A stretch of DNA of 64,000 bases from Rhynochetos jubatus (lineage: Eukaryota; Chordata; Aves; Eurypygiformes; Rhynochetidae): positions 35,558,357-35,622,356 of the forward strand of contig CM050690.1 in NCBI GenBank assembly GCA_027574665.1. Direction: 5' to 3'. Shown here in pieces: positions 54,701 to 64,000 of the stretch. The translations under genes were made by a program, and so were the position numbers. Position 1 is the first letter of the stretch. Every line of letters begins with the position of its first letter. The notes under the pieces are model-generated. The model searched no databases. It worked only from the letters and a program-made list of their open reading frames with translations, and was not told the origin of the DNA.

Positions 54701-57700
54701 CCAGTTTCCTTACAAGACTTTGCAAGAATGAATTTCGAGGCAATACCAGTGCAACCCTCGGTATAGTTGATGTTGTTCTTAAAATATTAAAGTGAATTTC
54801 ATTGCTTTTCTGCAGAAGTGGGTAAAAAGGTTACGCTCTGTGATTTCTTGCCAGGGTTTCTTGAATGCACACATGCAGTTTCTTAGGCTGTGAGATCTAA
54901 TTGAGTACTAAAGCTTAGAGTGCCTAACTGCTGCTTGAAGTGGATAATAATGGAGTGGGTACTGCTCTAATTTAGTTTCTCTTTGCAAAGTACAAAGCCT
55001 GTTCCTGAATAACACATAGCACCAAGAAAGGGAGTTTCAGTGTAATGGACTTAGAATGTGTGTATGATGCTTTTCACATTTTTCATTGCTTTCTTTTCAG
55101 CTCTTTCCTTAGTATTTCATACTATTCTTTGATGTCTTTCACACTGTTTTTTGCCTCTGTTTCTTCAAAGTGTTATTGAAGCTTTGGTTTAAATGCAACT
55201 GGAGGGATTTCTGACTGACTTGTTGTGTATATTATTATAGCTGTCAGCTAACAAACTCATCTTACTGATTCCAAAGACTGAATTTTTGTCTTTCAATCAA
55301 ATCATAGTTATATATTTCTTTTATTGCCTCTGAGTCAGGACTTTTATTCTAATTTCTCTTTTTTCACCTTGGTATTTAAAATAAAGTCTGTTTTTTAAAA
55401 CATTTTCTCTTCTTCTGTAAAACTGTTTAGCAAAATAAAGGAGAGAGAGATCTTCTTTGCTGGTCAGAATGCCAAATTTGTAGCAATGCTTCTGGGAAAA
55501 TGTGTGTCTAAAAATATTTCTGTAAATTTTTTTCTAAAGACAAAATAATTACAGATTATTGCAATTCAAGGCTATGTGACCTAATGGGATCTCATAATCT
55601 ATTAAAAGACATGAATTTTTAAATGAATATTGTATATGGTGCATAACTTTTAATTTTCTGTGGGTTTTTTTTAAGGTTATTGATGATTTTTATTAGACTA
55701 TACAAATTATTCTTTTCAGGTGTGGATTTTCAAATGAAAAGACTAATTGTTGATGGAGAACCTACAGTGCTACAACTGTGGGACACAGCTGGGCAGGAGA
55801 GGTTAGTGATTCTCTGCACTTGCACAATTTCAGTTGTTTTGTTTCTAAAAGGTGGTTGCCTTTGTTCATGTAGGTGAAAAAAATCCAGTGTTTTTGAAAT
55901 ATTGAAAAAAATCCAATATTCAATATTATATGGATCTATAGTAAGTCAGTATGGCCACATGTAAATGTCTATAAACAGATGTGGTTATGCTCTACTGAGA
56001 CCCCAAGACAGGTGAAACGTTTATTTGTTAGCTTTGGTGATGCCTGAGGTAATCTTTTCTCTCTGCAGAGAGAAATAGTTGAGGTCACTTCAGCATTAAT
56101 TAATTAAATCTGTATGTCCCTTTCGCAATACAGAATGATGGAATAGATGCACATCGTTTCTTCTGGTTTTACTCTTTAGGTCTTGTTGTTCTTACAGGCC
56201 TGTATTTCTGAGCAGCCTTGCCTTAGAGGTTCCCTTCCCTTCATCCTCTCCCTCTTCTTTCCTTGATCCTGATTTGCATTGTATTTAGTGTATGAAAGCT
56301 TCCTCCCGAAGACTTGCAAAATTGTACAGGTTGCTGAATATATGTCCAAGATTCTTCAAATTACTGTGTAGTTTCCTCAAAATCCTATGTCATCCTTACT
56401 TGAGAACCATTACTTATTTACTGACAGCTTTTTCGGGCTTATGAAGTGGTTAATCTAACACTTTGGAAGCCAGTTTAATCTGTTCATTGACCAAGATTTG
56501 TATTGGATATATGTGTTTTCTTTTGCCTAAATGAGTGATTATGTGAGGTAGGTGATCAGAGGCCCAGTCATTCTCCTCTCACATAATACATTTGTGAAGA
56601 GTATTTTAATATATAATGTAAAGACCTAGTTGCTGTACGTGGTTGTTAAGTAGATTGTGTGTGTTGTGTTAACAACACAGATTACGGTAACTGATGAATT
56701 CATTCTTGGAACATGTTTATTCGTTTTGTATTTTTTCAAATATAGCACAGTAAGCCACTCAATTTATGAAGTTATATGTAAGTGAAAATACCTTGCCAGC
56801 TAGTCAAAGTCCACTGAAAAGCAGATGGTTTGTAATAGGTACACTGTGGATTGTTTTGATACAAATAATGTTGATTGCTGTTTAAGATGGAATGCTGTGG
56901 ATCCTTATGGAGCATTTGTAGACCTGCATCAGCAGTTTTCAAGAACTGCTTACAAAAGAACCTATGAGAGAACTTGTAATGTGAAGAGAGTCTTCCTCAG
57001 TAGTGCAATAAAGTAAAACTGTAATCTTAATGACGTTAAATTGAATTATTTTTTGATAATGTGGTCTTACACTTTTTTTTCCTGAAAGATTCCGTAGTAT
57101 TGCTAAATCGTACTTCAGAAGAGCAGATGGTGTCCTACTGCTATATGATGTAACGTGTGAAAAAAGCTTTCTTAATGTGCGAGAATGGGTGGATATGATT
57201 GAGGTAATACCCTTAAGTATATACAACTTAAACTATATTTGACTGAGTTGTTAACATTATTTATGAAATTTGAATATCTGTATATTGGAATTAGTCAGAC
57301 TACAGTCTCTCATAGAAGTAAAAGCTACATGGAAGTCCTAAATGCATCCTGACTTATTCAGTTAGTATTAAAACTGATGCAACTTTTGTATGAATGGGTA
57401 TAATGTAATCACATTCTTCCCTTTCACTTCCCTTTGAAATGAACATGAGAGCCCATTTCAGACATCATCTTGTGCATGGCTTGAGTATTCCTTGGAATCC
57501 TTGCCTTTTAAACAATGTGTTTGATTCTGTAAATTAGCTATAGTTCAAGTTAAATTATCAGTATTTCTCCTATAACTTCTTGTTTATTTATTTGAACACG
57601 AATTTGCATTTAATGAAAAGGGTTTTTATCTTGTACCAGAGGTGTTTAATAGGAGGGAAAGTAATAAGCAAAACCTTTATCTTCTGAAAACTGTATCTTT

Positions 57701-60700
57701 TAATCATAGTATACATGTTGGTCACATTTCCCAGAGTAATTTTCTTGTATAGCATTTAGATACAATAACCATTTCCATTAGAGTACAACACATGTTGGGA
57801 AGCAGGCCTTATGGGAATGAAAGTACATCTTTGCAGGTTGATGTTTAAGCTGGCTGCTTAAATATTAACTAGCTCATGAAAAGAGTTCAGCATGACTTTC
57901 ATAGTTTGTCATTTTTTTGTGATAGTGCACAAGACTATTTCTGTGGGAAGGAAATCAGTATGATATGATGATGCTAGTTACTTTTTTTTTGTATTCTGAG
58001 TGTTCTGGCAATAAGGAAATAAAATCCTCTTTACAGGATGCAACTAATGAGAATATTCCGATTATGATGGTGGGAAACAAAGCAGATCTCCGTCTAGCTG
58101 TTACAGAACAAGGACAAAAATGTGTGCCTATAAACTATGGAGAAAAGCTGGCTATGGTAATGCCCAAGTCTACCTCTTTAGTATAAAATGGTTTTAAGGA
58201 TTTTAATCTGAAAACCATATGAAAAACTAGTAAACTAAAGACATTTTCTGGTGATTTGTTAGAATCTAATAATTAGGATTCATGGATACTTTTAATGAAA
58301 ACTCTCCTAATTTGATAGTGTTTGCTGAGCTAGATCACATCTCAGTATCCACTGAGCTGAACTTCGTTACTGGCTGGGATAATCTTCTCAGTCTTCGTGG
58401 TGAAAAAGTGGATGGACCAGGAGACTAAGTTTTTCTGCTGCCAAAGAGAAATTGCCAGTGCAAATATGAAGCAAACCAGTGAGCGATGAGGCTTTTCTCC
58501 CGGCTTCGGTCTGTCCAGCTTTTGAGTGGAATATTTTAATCTTCAAGAGACTATCTTGTATTCCTGCCACATCTGCAGAAAGAAAAAAGGATATCTCTGT
58601 TGTAGACAGAAGTGTGGACAGATTTTTTTTTTCATGTATTTCTGTGGGGGATGAGGGGTGCACGTATCCCATATTTTACAGAAAGAAGTGTAGAATCTTT
58701 AGAGTGTTGAATTGCTGGGTGCTTATGCAATTGATTGATTATACCAGGGCAGATATATCTGTTGCTTATGGATTGATATTTCCGGTTAAGCTGGAATACC
58801 AGATGCTGTAGTTTATGAATGTCTAACAGGCTGGTTTCAGTAACCTGTCCTAGCAATCCTTTTCCTGATTCACAGTATTGTGGACAAGAAGATTGAGTGT
58901 GGGCATTAAGCCTATGATATGTTTGTTACTCAGTTTGTTAAATCAGAATATATTGAGTATAAAAAAGATGCAATTAAAAAGCAATTACTGTTTGTTCACA
59001 GCACTAAAAGTGAATATATTGGAGAATGAAGAGTACCAGAAGAAATCCTGTTCATTTAAATGTGTGTCATCTTTCTTTGTGTTATTGAGGAAACCATTTG
59101 TAATTGAATATACATATTCATATGGGAACCATTTAAGATTAGTTGTCTTAACATTTTATTTTTACTCACAGACTTACAATGCGCTGTTCTGTGAAACAAG
59201 TGCTAAAGATGGATCTAATATTGTAGAAGCAGTCCTTCATCTTGCTCGGTAAATAGCCATTTTTCTATTTTGGAATGGACACATCTGGGTATGTTTCATA
59301 TAAAGGTCATTATATGTGAATGTACTTACAGCCACACATGTGCATTTAAAATTGTTTCTTGAATTTGATGTTGGTGCAAAATTTCAAGAACAATACTGTC
59401 TTAAATCTTTATAGAGAAATGCAAGACAGGTTTTATTCTCAGTTTAGTCAAGTAACATTTTTCCTTGCTAATGTTACAAAGCTGTCTTAATAATTAACAT
59501 TTAAATTAGAGATCAGTTATGAAGCTCACCTTTTAAAACCTGTTTGGTGAATGAATTACATTTTCTAGTGGCACATGGATTTACTTTCTTAATTCTTTCT
59601 TAAATCAATTTCAAAAGCGTATAATTCTATGTATAATTAATTCTTAAGTCTTTCACATATATTTAGATATTCAGCTTTATTACTGACCGTTCTAATCTCA
59701 CATATTTTCTTTGATGTCCCTTTCTCTAAATTATTTAAAAGATAGAAATTCAGATGATATTCATTTAGCAACCTGGTATTTCTGTGATAATGTGTGAGCC
59801 AAACATGACACTTCTACCTTTCCAAACCATTCTTGGTTGCAATATAATTTTGAAGGGCTGGCTGTATGCAATGAATCCTCAGTCTCTGATATTTCAGTTT
59901 AATACATGGAACTCAAGGCCAGATTTCCACATCATATTCATGTGATTTTTGCAGCAGCCAAATGCAACAATCGAATTTCTTGACATTTGGTCAGTATTTG
60001 AATATTCATTGTTAAAATACTACTGATTGACATTCTTGAATACAAAATACTGGCTTTCTAGAGAGGATCATTACTTAATCACATGGAACTTCCAAGAGCA
60101 CCTGTGTTTCCTAGAAGGTGCATCTCTCGGGAGATGCAGCAAGAACATAGGCATTTTTTGTCTGCCAGTGTCAATGTGAAGTTAATTACTCATTTCCAAG
60201 AACCTGGACATGAATGCAGGTGTGGATTATGAAATTAGGGAACATATATAGCACATTAATCACGGTTGGAAAATTATCTATAATGTTTAAACATGATAAC
60301 TTTAACCGTTTCAAGGATTCCAACTGGCAATTGGAGACTCTCTTTTCAGAATCTCAAAAAAAGAAAAAGGTATTTTTCTTCACAAGGTTCATTGATCCTC
60401 AGGTGGTCCAGACGTTATCCAAAACCTTGGTCTGGAATGGTTGGCTGCAATTTCTTTAGTCAAGTCAATAATTTGTCTTGTTTGAAAGAAGCATTTCATT
60501 TTGAAATAAAAATTTCTAAATGAGTATTTAATTACTGTTATATTGAATAATATAGTGTTCTGAGAGGAAATTCATTATTTGATTCTACTAATATGTAGAA
60601 GGACTTAGATTTTATTTTTATGTATATATATGTAAAAGCAGGAAATTTTAGAGCTGATGTTTCACATTCTAGAGATCCCATAGTAAGAAATCAGATCAGT

Positions 60701-61240
60701 AATCACTCAACATACCCTTAGATAAAAAATGCACATTGCTGGACATTTTATTATAAATGCAGATGTAAAAGTTGCATAAGTTTATACTTGAAACTGCAGT
60801 TATGTAGTTTTATGCTTTCAGCTATGGACATATTCTGTTTCTGTGGTAATATACTGAATCAAACAAATTTTAAAAAATGATCAAACAAAAGGGAAAATAA
60901 CATTATGGGTTTTTTACGGTTCAGAAGTGGTTACATTTCTATCATTGAGTATGATTTGTATAGAAATATCGATATTCAGAACTTAGGAGACATGTTGATT
61001 CTGTGCACTAAAACCCACCGTTTTAACCATGCAGTAGATGATGGTGAGGTCTGTAGGATGTACTGGAGAAACAGAACAGTGAACATGAATAGACATATAT
61101 TAATTGTGTGCATTGTTTGTTTGTTTTACAGTGAAGTGCGAAAACGAAGTGATAATCAAGATGATACGAGGTCAGTAACCAATCTGGCTGGGACACCTGT
61201 CAGAAAAATGGCACTCACGAAAAATTGTTGCAATGTTTAA
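33305..61240 (+). CDS. RASEF: RASEF (RAB45), Ras and EF-hand domain-containing large Rab GTPase, complete 17-exon coding region
   Basis: Joining 33305-33660, 42237-42383, 43165-43255, 45565-45660, 46759-46836, 47294-47409, 48197-48265, 49123-49207, 50598-50689, 53102-53336, 54384-54521, 54613-54760, 55720-55801, 57089-57203, 58037-58156, 59172-59248 and 61132-61240 gives 2154 nt, or 717 residues plus TAA. All introns are GT-AG and every phase matches. Two EF-hand loops (residues 21-32 and 55-66) precede a coiled coil (about 160-345), a Ser-rich acidic linker (about 346-515) and a Rab GTPase fold (about 516-682). The GTPase motifs are GDAAVGKS 524-531, Thr549, WDTAGQE 571-577, NKAD 630-633 and ETSAK 664-668. 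The chain ends in CCNV. From memory, human RASEF is about 740 residues with the same architecture. Family knowledge: it binds GTP, self-associates through the coiled coil, localises near the nucleus and has been reported as a dynein adaptor. Identification is by recalled similarity along the whole protein. Confidence 0.96.
33661..42236 (+). other. RASEF intron 1 (8.6 kb)
   Basis: The largest intron, GTAAGG to TTTCAG. The first few hundred bases continue the CpG island and may hold regulatory sites. Most of the rest is AT-rich single-copy DNA, with one CR1 copy at about 40585-41215. No embedded gene seen. Confidence 0.85.
40585..41215 (+). mobile_element. CR1 LINE in intron 1, internally deleted
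   Basis: Sense-strand CR1 from the middle of the reverse transcriptase. FADDT is intact at 40860-40874, followed by the [21 protein letters not shown] block. Near 41040 the sequence jumps to the 3' region ([15 protein letters not shown]). Near 41195 a further gap leads straight to a terminal ATTCAGTGATTCTGTTAT resembling the CR1 end. Two internal deletions are therefore inferred. It lies in the same orientation as RASEF. Confidence 0.88.
42237..42383 (+). CDS. RASEF: RASEF exon 2
   Basis: Completes Arg119 and encodes residues 120-167 plus two bases of Arg168. The acceptor is TTTTTCAG and the donor AAAAG|GTATAG. It contains the conserved segment [19 protein letters not shown], after which the helical coiled-coil region begins. 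Phase is 2 at both ends. Confidence 0.96.
42384..43164 (+). other. RASEF intron 2
   Basis: GTATAG to TTTTAG, 781 bp. No repeat or gene recognised. Confidence 0.85.
43165..43255 (+). CDS. RASEF: RASEF exon 3, coiled coil
   Basis: Completes Arg168 and encodes residues 169-198, a Glu/Gln/Lys-rich helix with [18 protein letters not shown]. The acceptor is AAATTTTAG and the donor GGAA|GTAAGT. It ends in phase 0. Confidence 0.95.
43256..45564 (+). other. RASEF intron 3
   Basis: GTAAGT to TTGCAG, 2.3 kb. Short A runs only (for example near 43905). The open frames here have no recognisable content. Confidence 0.85.
45565..45660 (+). CDS. RASEF: RASEF exon 4, coiled coil
   Basis: Encodes residues 199-230 (32 codons, phase 0 at both ends), including [14 protein letters not shown]. 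The donor is AAAAAG|GTAAGC. The acceptor TATTGCAG has a poor, A-rich polypyrimidine tract, so this exon may be more prone to skipping, which would keep the frame. Confidence 0.95.
45661..46758 (+). other. RASEF intron 4
   Basis: GTAAGC to TTCCAG, 1.1 kb of AT-rich DNA. Nothing recognised. Confidence 0.85.
46759..46836 (+). CDS. RASEF: RASEF exon 5, coiled coil
   Basis: Encodes residues 231-256 (26 codons, phase 0 at both ends), starting [14 protein letters not shown]. The acceptor is CTGCTTCCAG and the donor TTGGTG|GTAAGA. The length equals the 26-residue block I recall in human RASEF. Confidence 0.94.
46837..47293 (+). other. RASEF intron 5 with (ATTT)n repeat
   Basis: GTAAGA to TCAAG, 457 bp. 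Contains an ATTT microsatellite of about five units at 46897-46917. Confidence 0.85.
46897..46917. repeat. (ATTT)n microsatellite
   Basis: About five uninterrupted ATTT units inside intron 5. Confidence 0.9.
47294..47409 (+). CDS. RASEF: RASEF exon 6, coiled coil
   Basis: Encodes residues 257-294 plus two bases of Arg295, including [20 protein letters not shown], one of the best-conserved parts of the coiled coil. The acceptor is TTTTTCAAG and the donor GAGAG|GTAAGG. Confidence 0.97.
47410..48196 (+). other. RASEF intron 6
   Basis: GTAAGG to TTGCAG, 787 bp. Nothing recognised. Confidence 0.85.
48197..48265 (+). CDS. RASEF: RASEF exon 7, coiled coil
   Basis: Completes Arg295 and encodes residues 296-317 plus two bases of Gln318, including [13 protein letters not shown]. 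The acceptor has a strong T tract ending TTGCAG. The donor is CTTCA|GTAAGT. Confidence 0.96.
48266..49122 (+). other. RASEF intron 7
   Basis: GTAAGT to TTGTAG, 857 bp. Nothing recognised. Confidence 0.85.
49123..49207 (+). CDS. RASEF: RASEF exon 8, end of coiled coil
   Basis: Completes Gln318 and encodes residues 319-346, with [11 protein letters not shown] near its start. The acceptor is TTCCTTGTAG and the donor CATTG|GTATGT. It ends in phase 0, closing the coiled-coil block. Confidence 0.96.
49208..50597 (+). other. RASEF intron 8
   Basis: GTATGT to CCCAG, 1.4 kb. The 49600-50130 part is purine-rich and less AT-rich than its surroundings. I cannot match it to a repeat family. Confidence 0.8.
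50598..50689 (+). CDS. RASEF: RASEF exon 9, Ser-rich linker
   Basis: Encodes residues 347-376 plus two bases of Arg377. It contains [10 protein letters not shown], a basic Ser-Pro segment, and is less conserved at its start than the flanking exons. The acceptor is CTGTCCCAG and the donor GACAG|GTAAGC. Confidence 0.93.
50690..53101 (+). other. RASEF intron 9
   Basis: GTAAGC to TTCTTAG, 2.4 kb. Holds an A-rich CAAA-type tract at 52754-52789. Nothing else recognised. Confidence 0.85.
52754..52789. repeat. A-rich simple tract
   Basis: A12 followed by CCAAAACAAACCC-like A/C-rich sequence. Could be a degenerate retroposon tail, but no body is recognisable upstream. Confidence 0.7.
53102..53336 (+). 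CDS. RASEF: RASEF exon 10, acidic linker
   Basis: The second-longest coding exon after exon 1. It completes Arg377 and encodes residues 378-455. It is rich in Asp, Glu and Ser, with conserved blocks [30 protein letters not shown] and FGGDASDTD. The acceptor is TTCTTCTTAG and the donor CAGAT|GTAAGT. Likely a disordered linker between coiled coil and GTPase. Confidence 0.97.
53337..54383 (+). other. RASEF intron 10
   Basis: GTAAGT to TTTCAG, 1.0 kb. Nothing recognised. Confidence 0.85.
54384..54521 (+). CDS. RASEF: RASEF exon 11, linker
   Basis: Encodes residues 456-501 (46 codons, phase 0 at both ends), including [15 protein letters not shown] and ISALTPQ. The acceptor is GTACTTTCAG and the donor CCCCAG|GTAACC. 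The intron that follows is only 91 bp. Confidence 0.95.
54522..54612 (+). other. RASEF intron 11, only 91 bp
   Basis: GTAACC to TTTTCAG, much the shortest intron of the gene. If retained, the frame continues for 13 codons and stops at 54561-54563. Confidence 0.9.
54613..54760 (+). CDS. RASEF: RASEF exon 12, GTPase P-loop
   Basis: Encodes residues 502-550 plus one base of Gly551. It carries the start of the Rab fold, [18 protein letters not shown]. The phosphate-binding loop is Gly524 to Ser531 with Lys530 and Ser531, and switch I Thr549 is in SATLG. The acceptor is TATTTTCAG and the donor CTCG|GTATAG. Confidence 0.98.
54761..55719 (+). other. RASEF intron 12
   Basis: GTATAG to TTTTCAG, 959 bp. 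Nothing recognised. Confidence 0.85.
55720..55801 (+). CDS. RASEF: RASEF exon 13, switch II
   Basis: Completes Gly551 and encodes residues 552-577 plus two bases of Arg578. It reads [13 protein letters not shown] then [10 protein letters not shown], the Rab-type G3 motif with Gln576 at the position of Ras Gln61. The acceptor is TTCTTTTCAG and the donor GAGAG|GTTAGT. Confidence 0.98.
55802..57088 (+). other. RASEF intron 13
   Basis: GTTAGT to TGAAAG, 1.3 kb. Nothing recognised. Confidence 0.85.
57089..57203 (+). CDS. RASEF: RASEF exon 14, GTPase core
   Basis: Completes Arg578 and encodes residues 579-616, including [20 protein letters not shown], a typical Rab helix-2 to beta-4 segment. The acceptor follows a long T tract and ends TGAAAG. 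The donor is ATTGAG|GTAATA. Confidence 0.97.
57204..58036 (+). other. RASEF intron 14
   Basis: GTAATA to TTACAG, 833 bp. Nothing recognised. Confidence 0.85.
58037..58156 (+). CDS. RASEF: RASEF exon 15, guanine-specificity motif
   Basis: Encodes residues 617-656 (40 codons, phase 0 at both ends). NKAD at 630-633 is the G4 guanine-recognition motif in context [11 protein letters not shown]. The acceptor is CTTTACAG and the donor GCTATG|GTAATG. Confidence 0.97.
58157..59171 (+). other. RASEF intron 15
   Basis: GTAATG to CTCACAG, 1.0 kb. Nothing recognised. Confidence 0.85.
59172..59248 (+). CDS. RASEF: RASEF exon 16, G5 motif
   Basis: Encodes residues 657-681 plus two bases of Arg682. ETSAK at 664-668 is the G5 loop, followed by the C-terminal helix [10 protein letters not shown]. 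The acceptor is TACTCACAG and the donor GCTCG|GTAAAT. Confidence 0.97.
59249..61131 (+). other. RASEF intron 16
   Basis: GTAAAT to TTTACAG, 1.9 kb. Nothing recognised. Confidence 0.85.
61132..61240 (+). CDS. RASEF: RASEF exon 17, hypervariable tail and stop
   Basis: Completes Arg682 and encodes residues 683-717 and TAA at 61238-61240. The tail is basic and ends KNCCNV, with Cys714 and Cys715 as likely geranylgeranylation sites of the CCXX type. The acceptor is TTTGTTTTACAG. Confidence 0.96.
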
Positions 61241-62570
61241 GTGACAGATACTTTTCCCAACCTAAATAACTGGTGTATATACATATATAAAAAATAATTC
61301 ATGTATTGTTTTTACTGTGGATTTATACATTTGTGTTTAGAAATTGCACATCATGTTAAAAATCCAGACTCTACTTTCTGCTCATTCATATCTGTGCACT
61401 TGCTTTGCCCTATAGAAACTGGTTTCACTTTTCTTAAGTAATATAAGTCGATGAATTGAGCTCAGAATCAATGCTATGGTAGACACTACATGAAATACTG
61501 TAATATATTTTATTTTCTTCACCTGCTTGTCTCTTTATGGACTTTAGATTTCTTGCATACGAAACATAATAATACTATATGTCACTCTTAGGAAAACTAA
61601 AAATTACAACCTTGATTAATTTAATGTCTTTTTGCTTATGTCTGCTTACCTAGTTTTCTGAAGGCCTGAAGTTATATGTTGATTAAACATTTTCCATGTA
61701 AACCCCAAACCATTAAAAAGTTGCCTAGATGCAAGTTAAACTTTAGTTTAGGGCATGAAACAGAATGGTCTCTGTCAGGAGAAGAAAGTGGCAGGTGCAT
61801 GGGGTTCTGGTGTAATTTTGCAACAGTTGGTGAGTAAGGATTTATTTAATTTTGGGAGTTAAGATTGGATTCAGAACTGAGAAGTAGAATTTACATCTGA
61901 TCCTACACAGCTCAGAAGTGAAAGGAACATTTGCATGGACCATTACCATTCAAGATTCCAGAGAGACTATAATACCTGTGATATGTAGGATTACTGAGAT
62001 GAATTAATGATGCAATACCTGTCTGTTTGTTTAGACTAGATCATTGTTAGTATTATGGAGAGATATGGGTTATAATTTTTCCATTGTTTTTCCAATGTCT
62101 TCCGTTCAGAAACTAAATGAGGGATTGTAATAATACAGAGGAGTCTGTTCTAATAGATATTCTTTATACATTTTTTTAAGTTTTAAACCTGCAAGGGGAA
62201 GAATTCCTGCACATGCACAGCATCTGTATAAACTGTTCATTAAAAGAATTCCCTGAAATTAACAGCAACCACCTACCTTAATGAGAATTCCTTTGCCTAA
62301 TTTTAGGAAAATTTGGAGAAACTCACCAGTGGGTTGTAGATTTAGATGTCAGCATCTCTAAAAACTGATTTGTTATTGCTTATAATAGTTCCTAACCCTC
62401 CAATAGTGTAGTAAAAATGGTAGATACTTCTACAGTTAACAGTCATGGTCCAGTTCTTCTCAGCTTTCACTAATGTTGATGGGAATCAAATAGGTCACCT
62501 TCAGAGCCAGCAAACTATTTTAGTCTTTTCTATGTATATTAATAAAACATCTCCAGGCTGGAACCCAGCT
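61241..62570 (+). other. RASEF: RASEF 3' UTR (end uncertain)
   Basis: Non-coding sequence after the TAA stop, AT-rich. Weaker ATTAAA hexamers occur at 61682, 61712 and 62239, and a canonical AATAAA at 62541. I recall a long 3' UTR of about 3 kb in human RASEF, so the transcript may run further, even past the window. The stated end is the first canonical signal plus a short cleavage distance. Confidence 0.5.
62541..62546 (+). terminator. Candidate polyadenylation signal AATAAA
   Basis: The first canonical AATAAA hexamer downstream of the RASEF stop codon, 1.3 kb into the 3' flank. Moderately T/G-rich sequence follows within about 60 bases. I see no other canonical hexamer after it in the window. 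Confidence 0.4.
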
Positions 62571-63654
62571 CAGTAAATCAACCTTGGATAAAGTTTTGTA
62601 GACTGATTGGAAACCCATATGACTGACAGCTGTTACTGCATTTTATCAACACTGTAATTGAACACTGTATAGCCTGTGCTGGGCTATCAGTTTTATAAAA
62701 TATGGAGTTTTCAGAAACAGGATGGTTCATAAATTATAAAAAAAGTTTTGAAATAGGAAGAACAGTGTTTCTAGGCATCCTTTCAAGCCTCTAGATCAGA
62801 GCAGCTAATCCTCAGGTAACTATCTAAAAGCTTGTTCTTAGCAAGACAGAGAAATCTAATGCCAGAAGGAATAAGACATTTTATTTCAGTGTATTATACT
62901 TCAGCCCTAGAAGACGACCATGTTTGGTGTCCTTTTTGAAGTACTAAGGGAATTTTCAGACACTAACTTATTTCACACAGGAGAGTTGAAGGTTATAGAA
63001 TCTTCCCACTAAGCAGTATGAAAGACCTCACTGTAGTCCTGAGCCTTATCTGGAGCAGGTGGCAGAGAATGGAGGAGGTGCAGGTGTCCTGGGGAATATG
63101 CCTGGTCACATATATATTGTTTACTATTAACCCTGTATTATTTAAACAAGAAAATTACAGCTTGTAATTAGCTTCTCTGAGAAGAAAACCACGCTTAACT
63201 GAGCACACTGATGAGGGCCTCTTCTGGGTTCTTTGCATGTGAAAGCTTCTGTCTCTCCAAAGGAGTGAAATAGAAGTAGATTTATTGTGGGTTGTACTTG
63301 TAGATGTTCTTCCTGCAGCAGGAGGGAAGAGAGAGAGAGAGATATGCACTTGCTTTCTGAAGTATAAGCTTACAACATATCAGCGTTTGTCATTTTCTCG
63401 AGATGAGAAGCTTGTGATTATGAGCTGTTGCTTACATTCAAAAATATTGCTCCTTCGATGTTATTAACCTGTGTTAACTTGTAGGGCTTGCACTGAGGCT
63501 CAGTGTTGTATGCGTGTCTCCTGAACCACAGTGTTTGACCAGCTCTGTAGTCTTGGCCTGCAGTAAATGAGGTGAAATATATTTGCCTAAACTTTGTTGA
63601 TGCACCGGCATGAGCAAAATATTTTGGTTGGATACAGAGAATCACGTAAAGTTG
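62571..63654. other. 3' flank or continued 3' UTR
   Basis: No coding signal. A short (GA)n run lies at 63329-63342. Could be transcribed if RASEF uses a more distal polyadenylation site. Confidence 0.5.
63329..63342. repeat. (GA)n microsatellite
   Basis: About seven GA units. Confidence 0.85.
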
Positions 63655-64000
63655 TTTGCAGGAAGGATTTCTGGGAATGATTTTGTCCAATCTCCCAAGC
63701 ACCCAAGCAAGAGAAGTTCTGTTGCCAGCCCTAGACCACGTTAGCTCTGGGTTTGGCTAGCCAGGCTGTGAAAATCCCCAGGGACAGAGATAGCATCACC
63801 ATGCTGGGCAACCTGTTCCCATGCTTGCACTCCCCTTCTGGATAAAAATTTCTTTCCACGTCCAAACCTCAGTTTCCCAAGAGTGTAAAAATTTGTAGCT
63901 GTTTTTGCTCATTATATCATCTCTGGCTACTAAGAGGAGTTTGGTGGCAATCCTGGTAACTTCCCTTTCAGTATCTGTAGGCTGTTAGATCCCCCTTAGC
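63655..64000 (-). mobile_element. Old CR1 LINE 3' end, runs off the window
   Basis: The plus strand shows the diverged inverted CR1 3' region: GGAAGGATTT then TTTTGTCCAATCTCCC, CTGGGCAACCTGTTCCCATG and CTGTAGGCTGTTAGATCCCC. The order matches CR1, but divergence is higher than in the copy at 22511, suggesting an older subfamily. Confidence 0.8.

Noticed and set aside
58479..58811. 110-codon plus-strand frame in intron 15
   Set aside because: No conserved content; it lies within a well-defined intron between two GTPase exons.
1..64000. Search for tRNA, rRNA, CRISPR arrays, phage or bacterial operons
   Set aside because: No such structure was seen. The sequence is vertebrate nuclear DNA with intron-containing gene structure and CR1 repeats.

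Overview
The window is vertebrate nuclear DNA and almost certainly avian. It is AT-rich, its one gene is split by GT-AG introns, and every interspersed repeat I can name is a CR1-type LINE. Those copies include the (CATAGAAT)-like 3' terminus and the late reverse-transcriptase motif typical of bird CR1. I see no bacterial, plasmid, phage or CRISPR content. I cannot name the species. A Z-chromosome location is plausible because RASEF lies on human 9q, which largely corresponds to the avian Z, but the window itself does not show this.

Bases 1 to about 32,900 look like a gene-poor 5' flank. This stretch carries two substantial minus-strand CR1 remnants (1-1235 and 8834-10110), a short old plus-strand CR1 reverse-transcriptase fragment (about 6905-7065), a further minus-strand CR1 3' end (22511-23160) and a few short simple repeats. 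I found no convincing exon here. The open frames are short, lack recognisable domains, and have composition like the surrounding DNA.

Bases about 32,980-33,760 form a CpG-island promoter. From 33305 to 61240 on the plus strand lies one complete gene, RASEF (RAB45), which I reconstruct as 17 coding exons and 717 codons. All introns are GT-AG and all phases fit. The protein has a pair of EF-hands (exon 1), a long coiled coil (exons 2-8), a serine-rich acidic linker (exons 9-11) and a complete Rab-type GTPase domain (exons 12-17) ending in a double-cysteine prenylation tail. It therefore combines a Ca2+-binding module, an oligomerisation or motor-adaptor module and a membrane-targeted GTPase switch in one chain.

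Intron 1 (8.6 kb) holds a plus-strand CR1 copy with an intact FADD motif but large internal deletions. The 3' untranslated region starts at 61241, with a candidate AATAAA at 62541. A minus-strand CR1 3' end begins near 63655 and runs off the window.

The window contains no previously undescribed system that I can support. The points most worth checking are a 91-bp intron 11 whose retention would give a GTPase-less form ending in a basic-cysteine tail, an open in-frame extension upstream of the RASEF start, a short EF-hand/coiled-coil linker, and a perfect AT-rich hairpin with a repeated arm near 19.5 kb.
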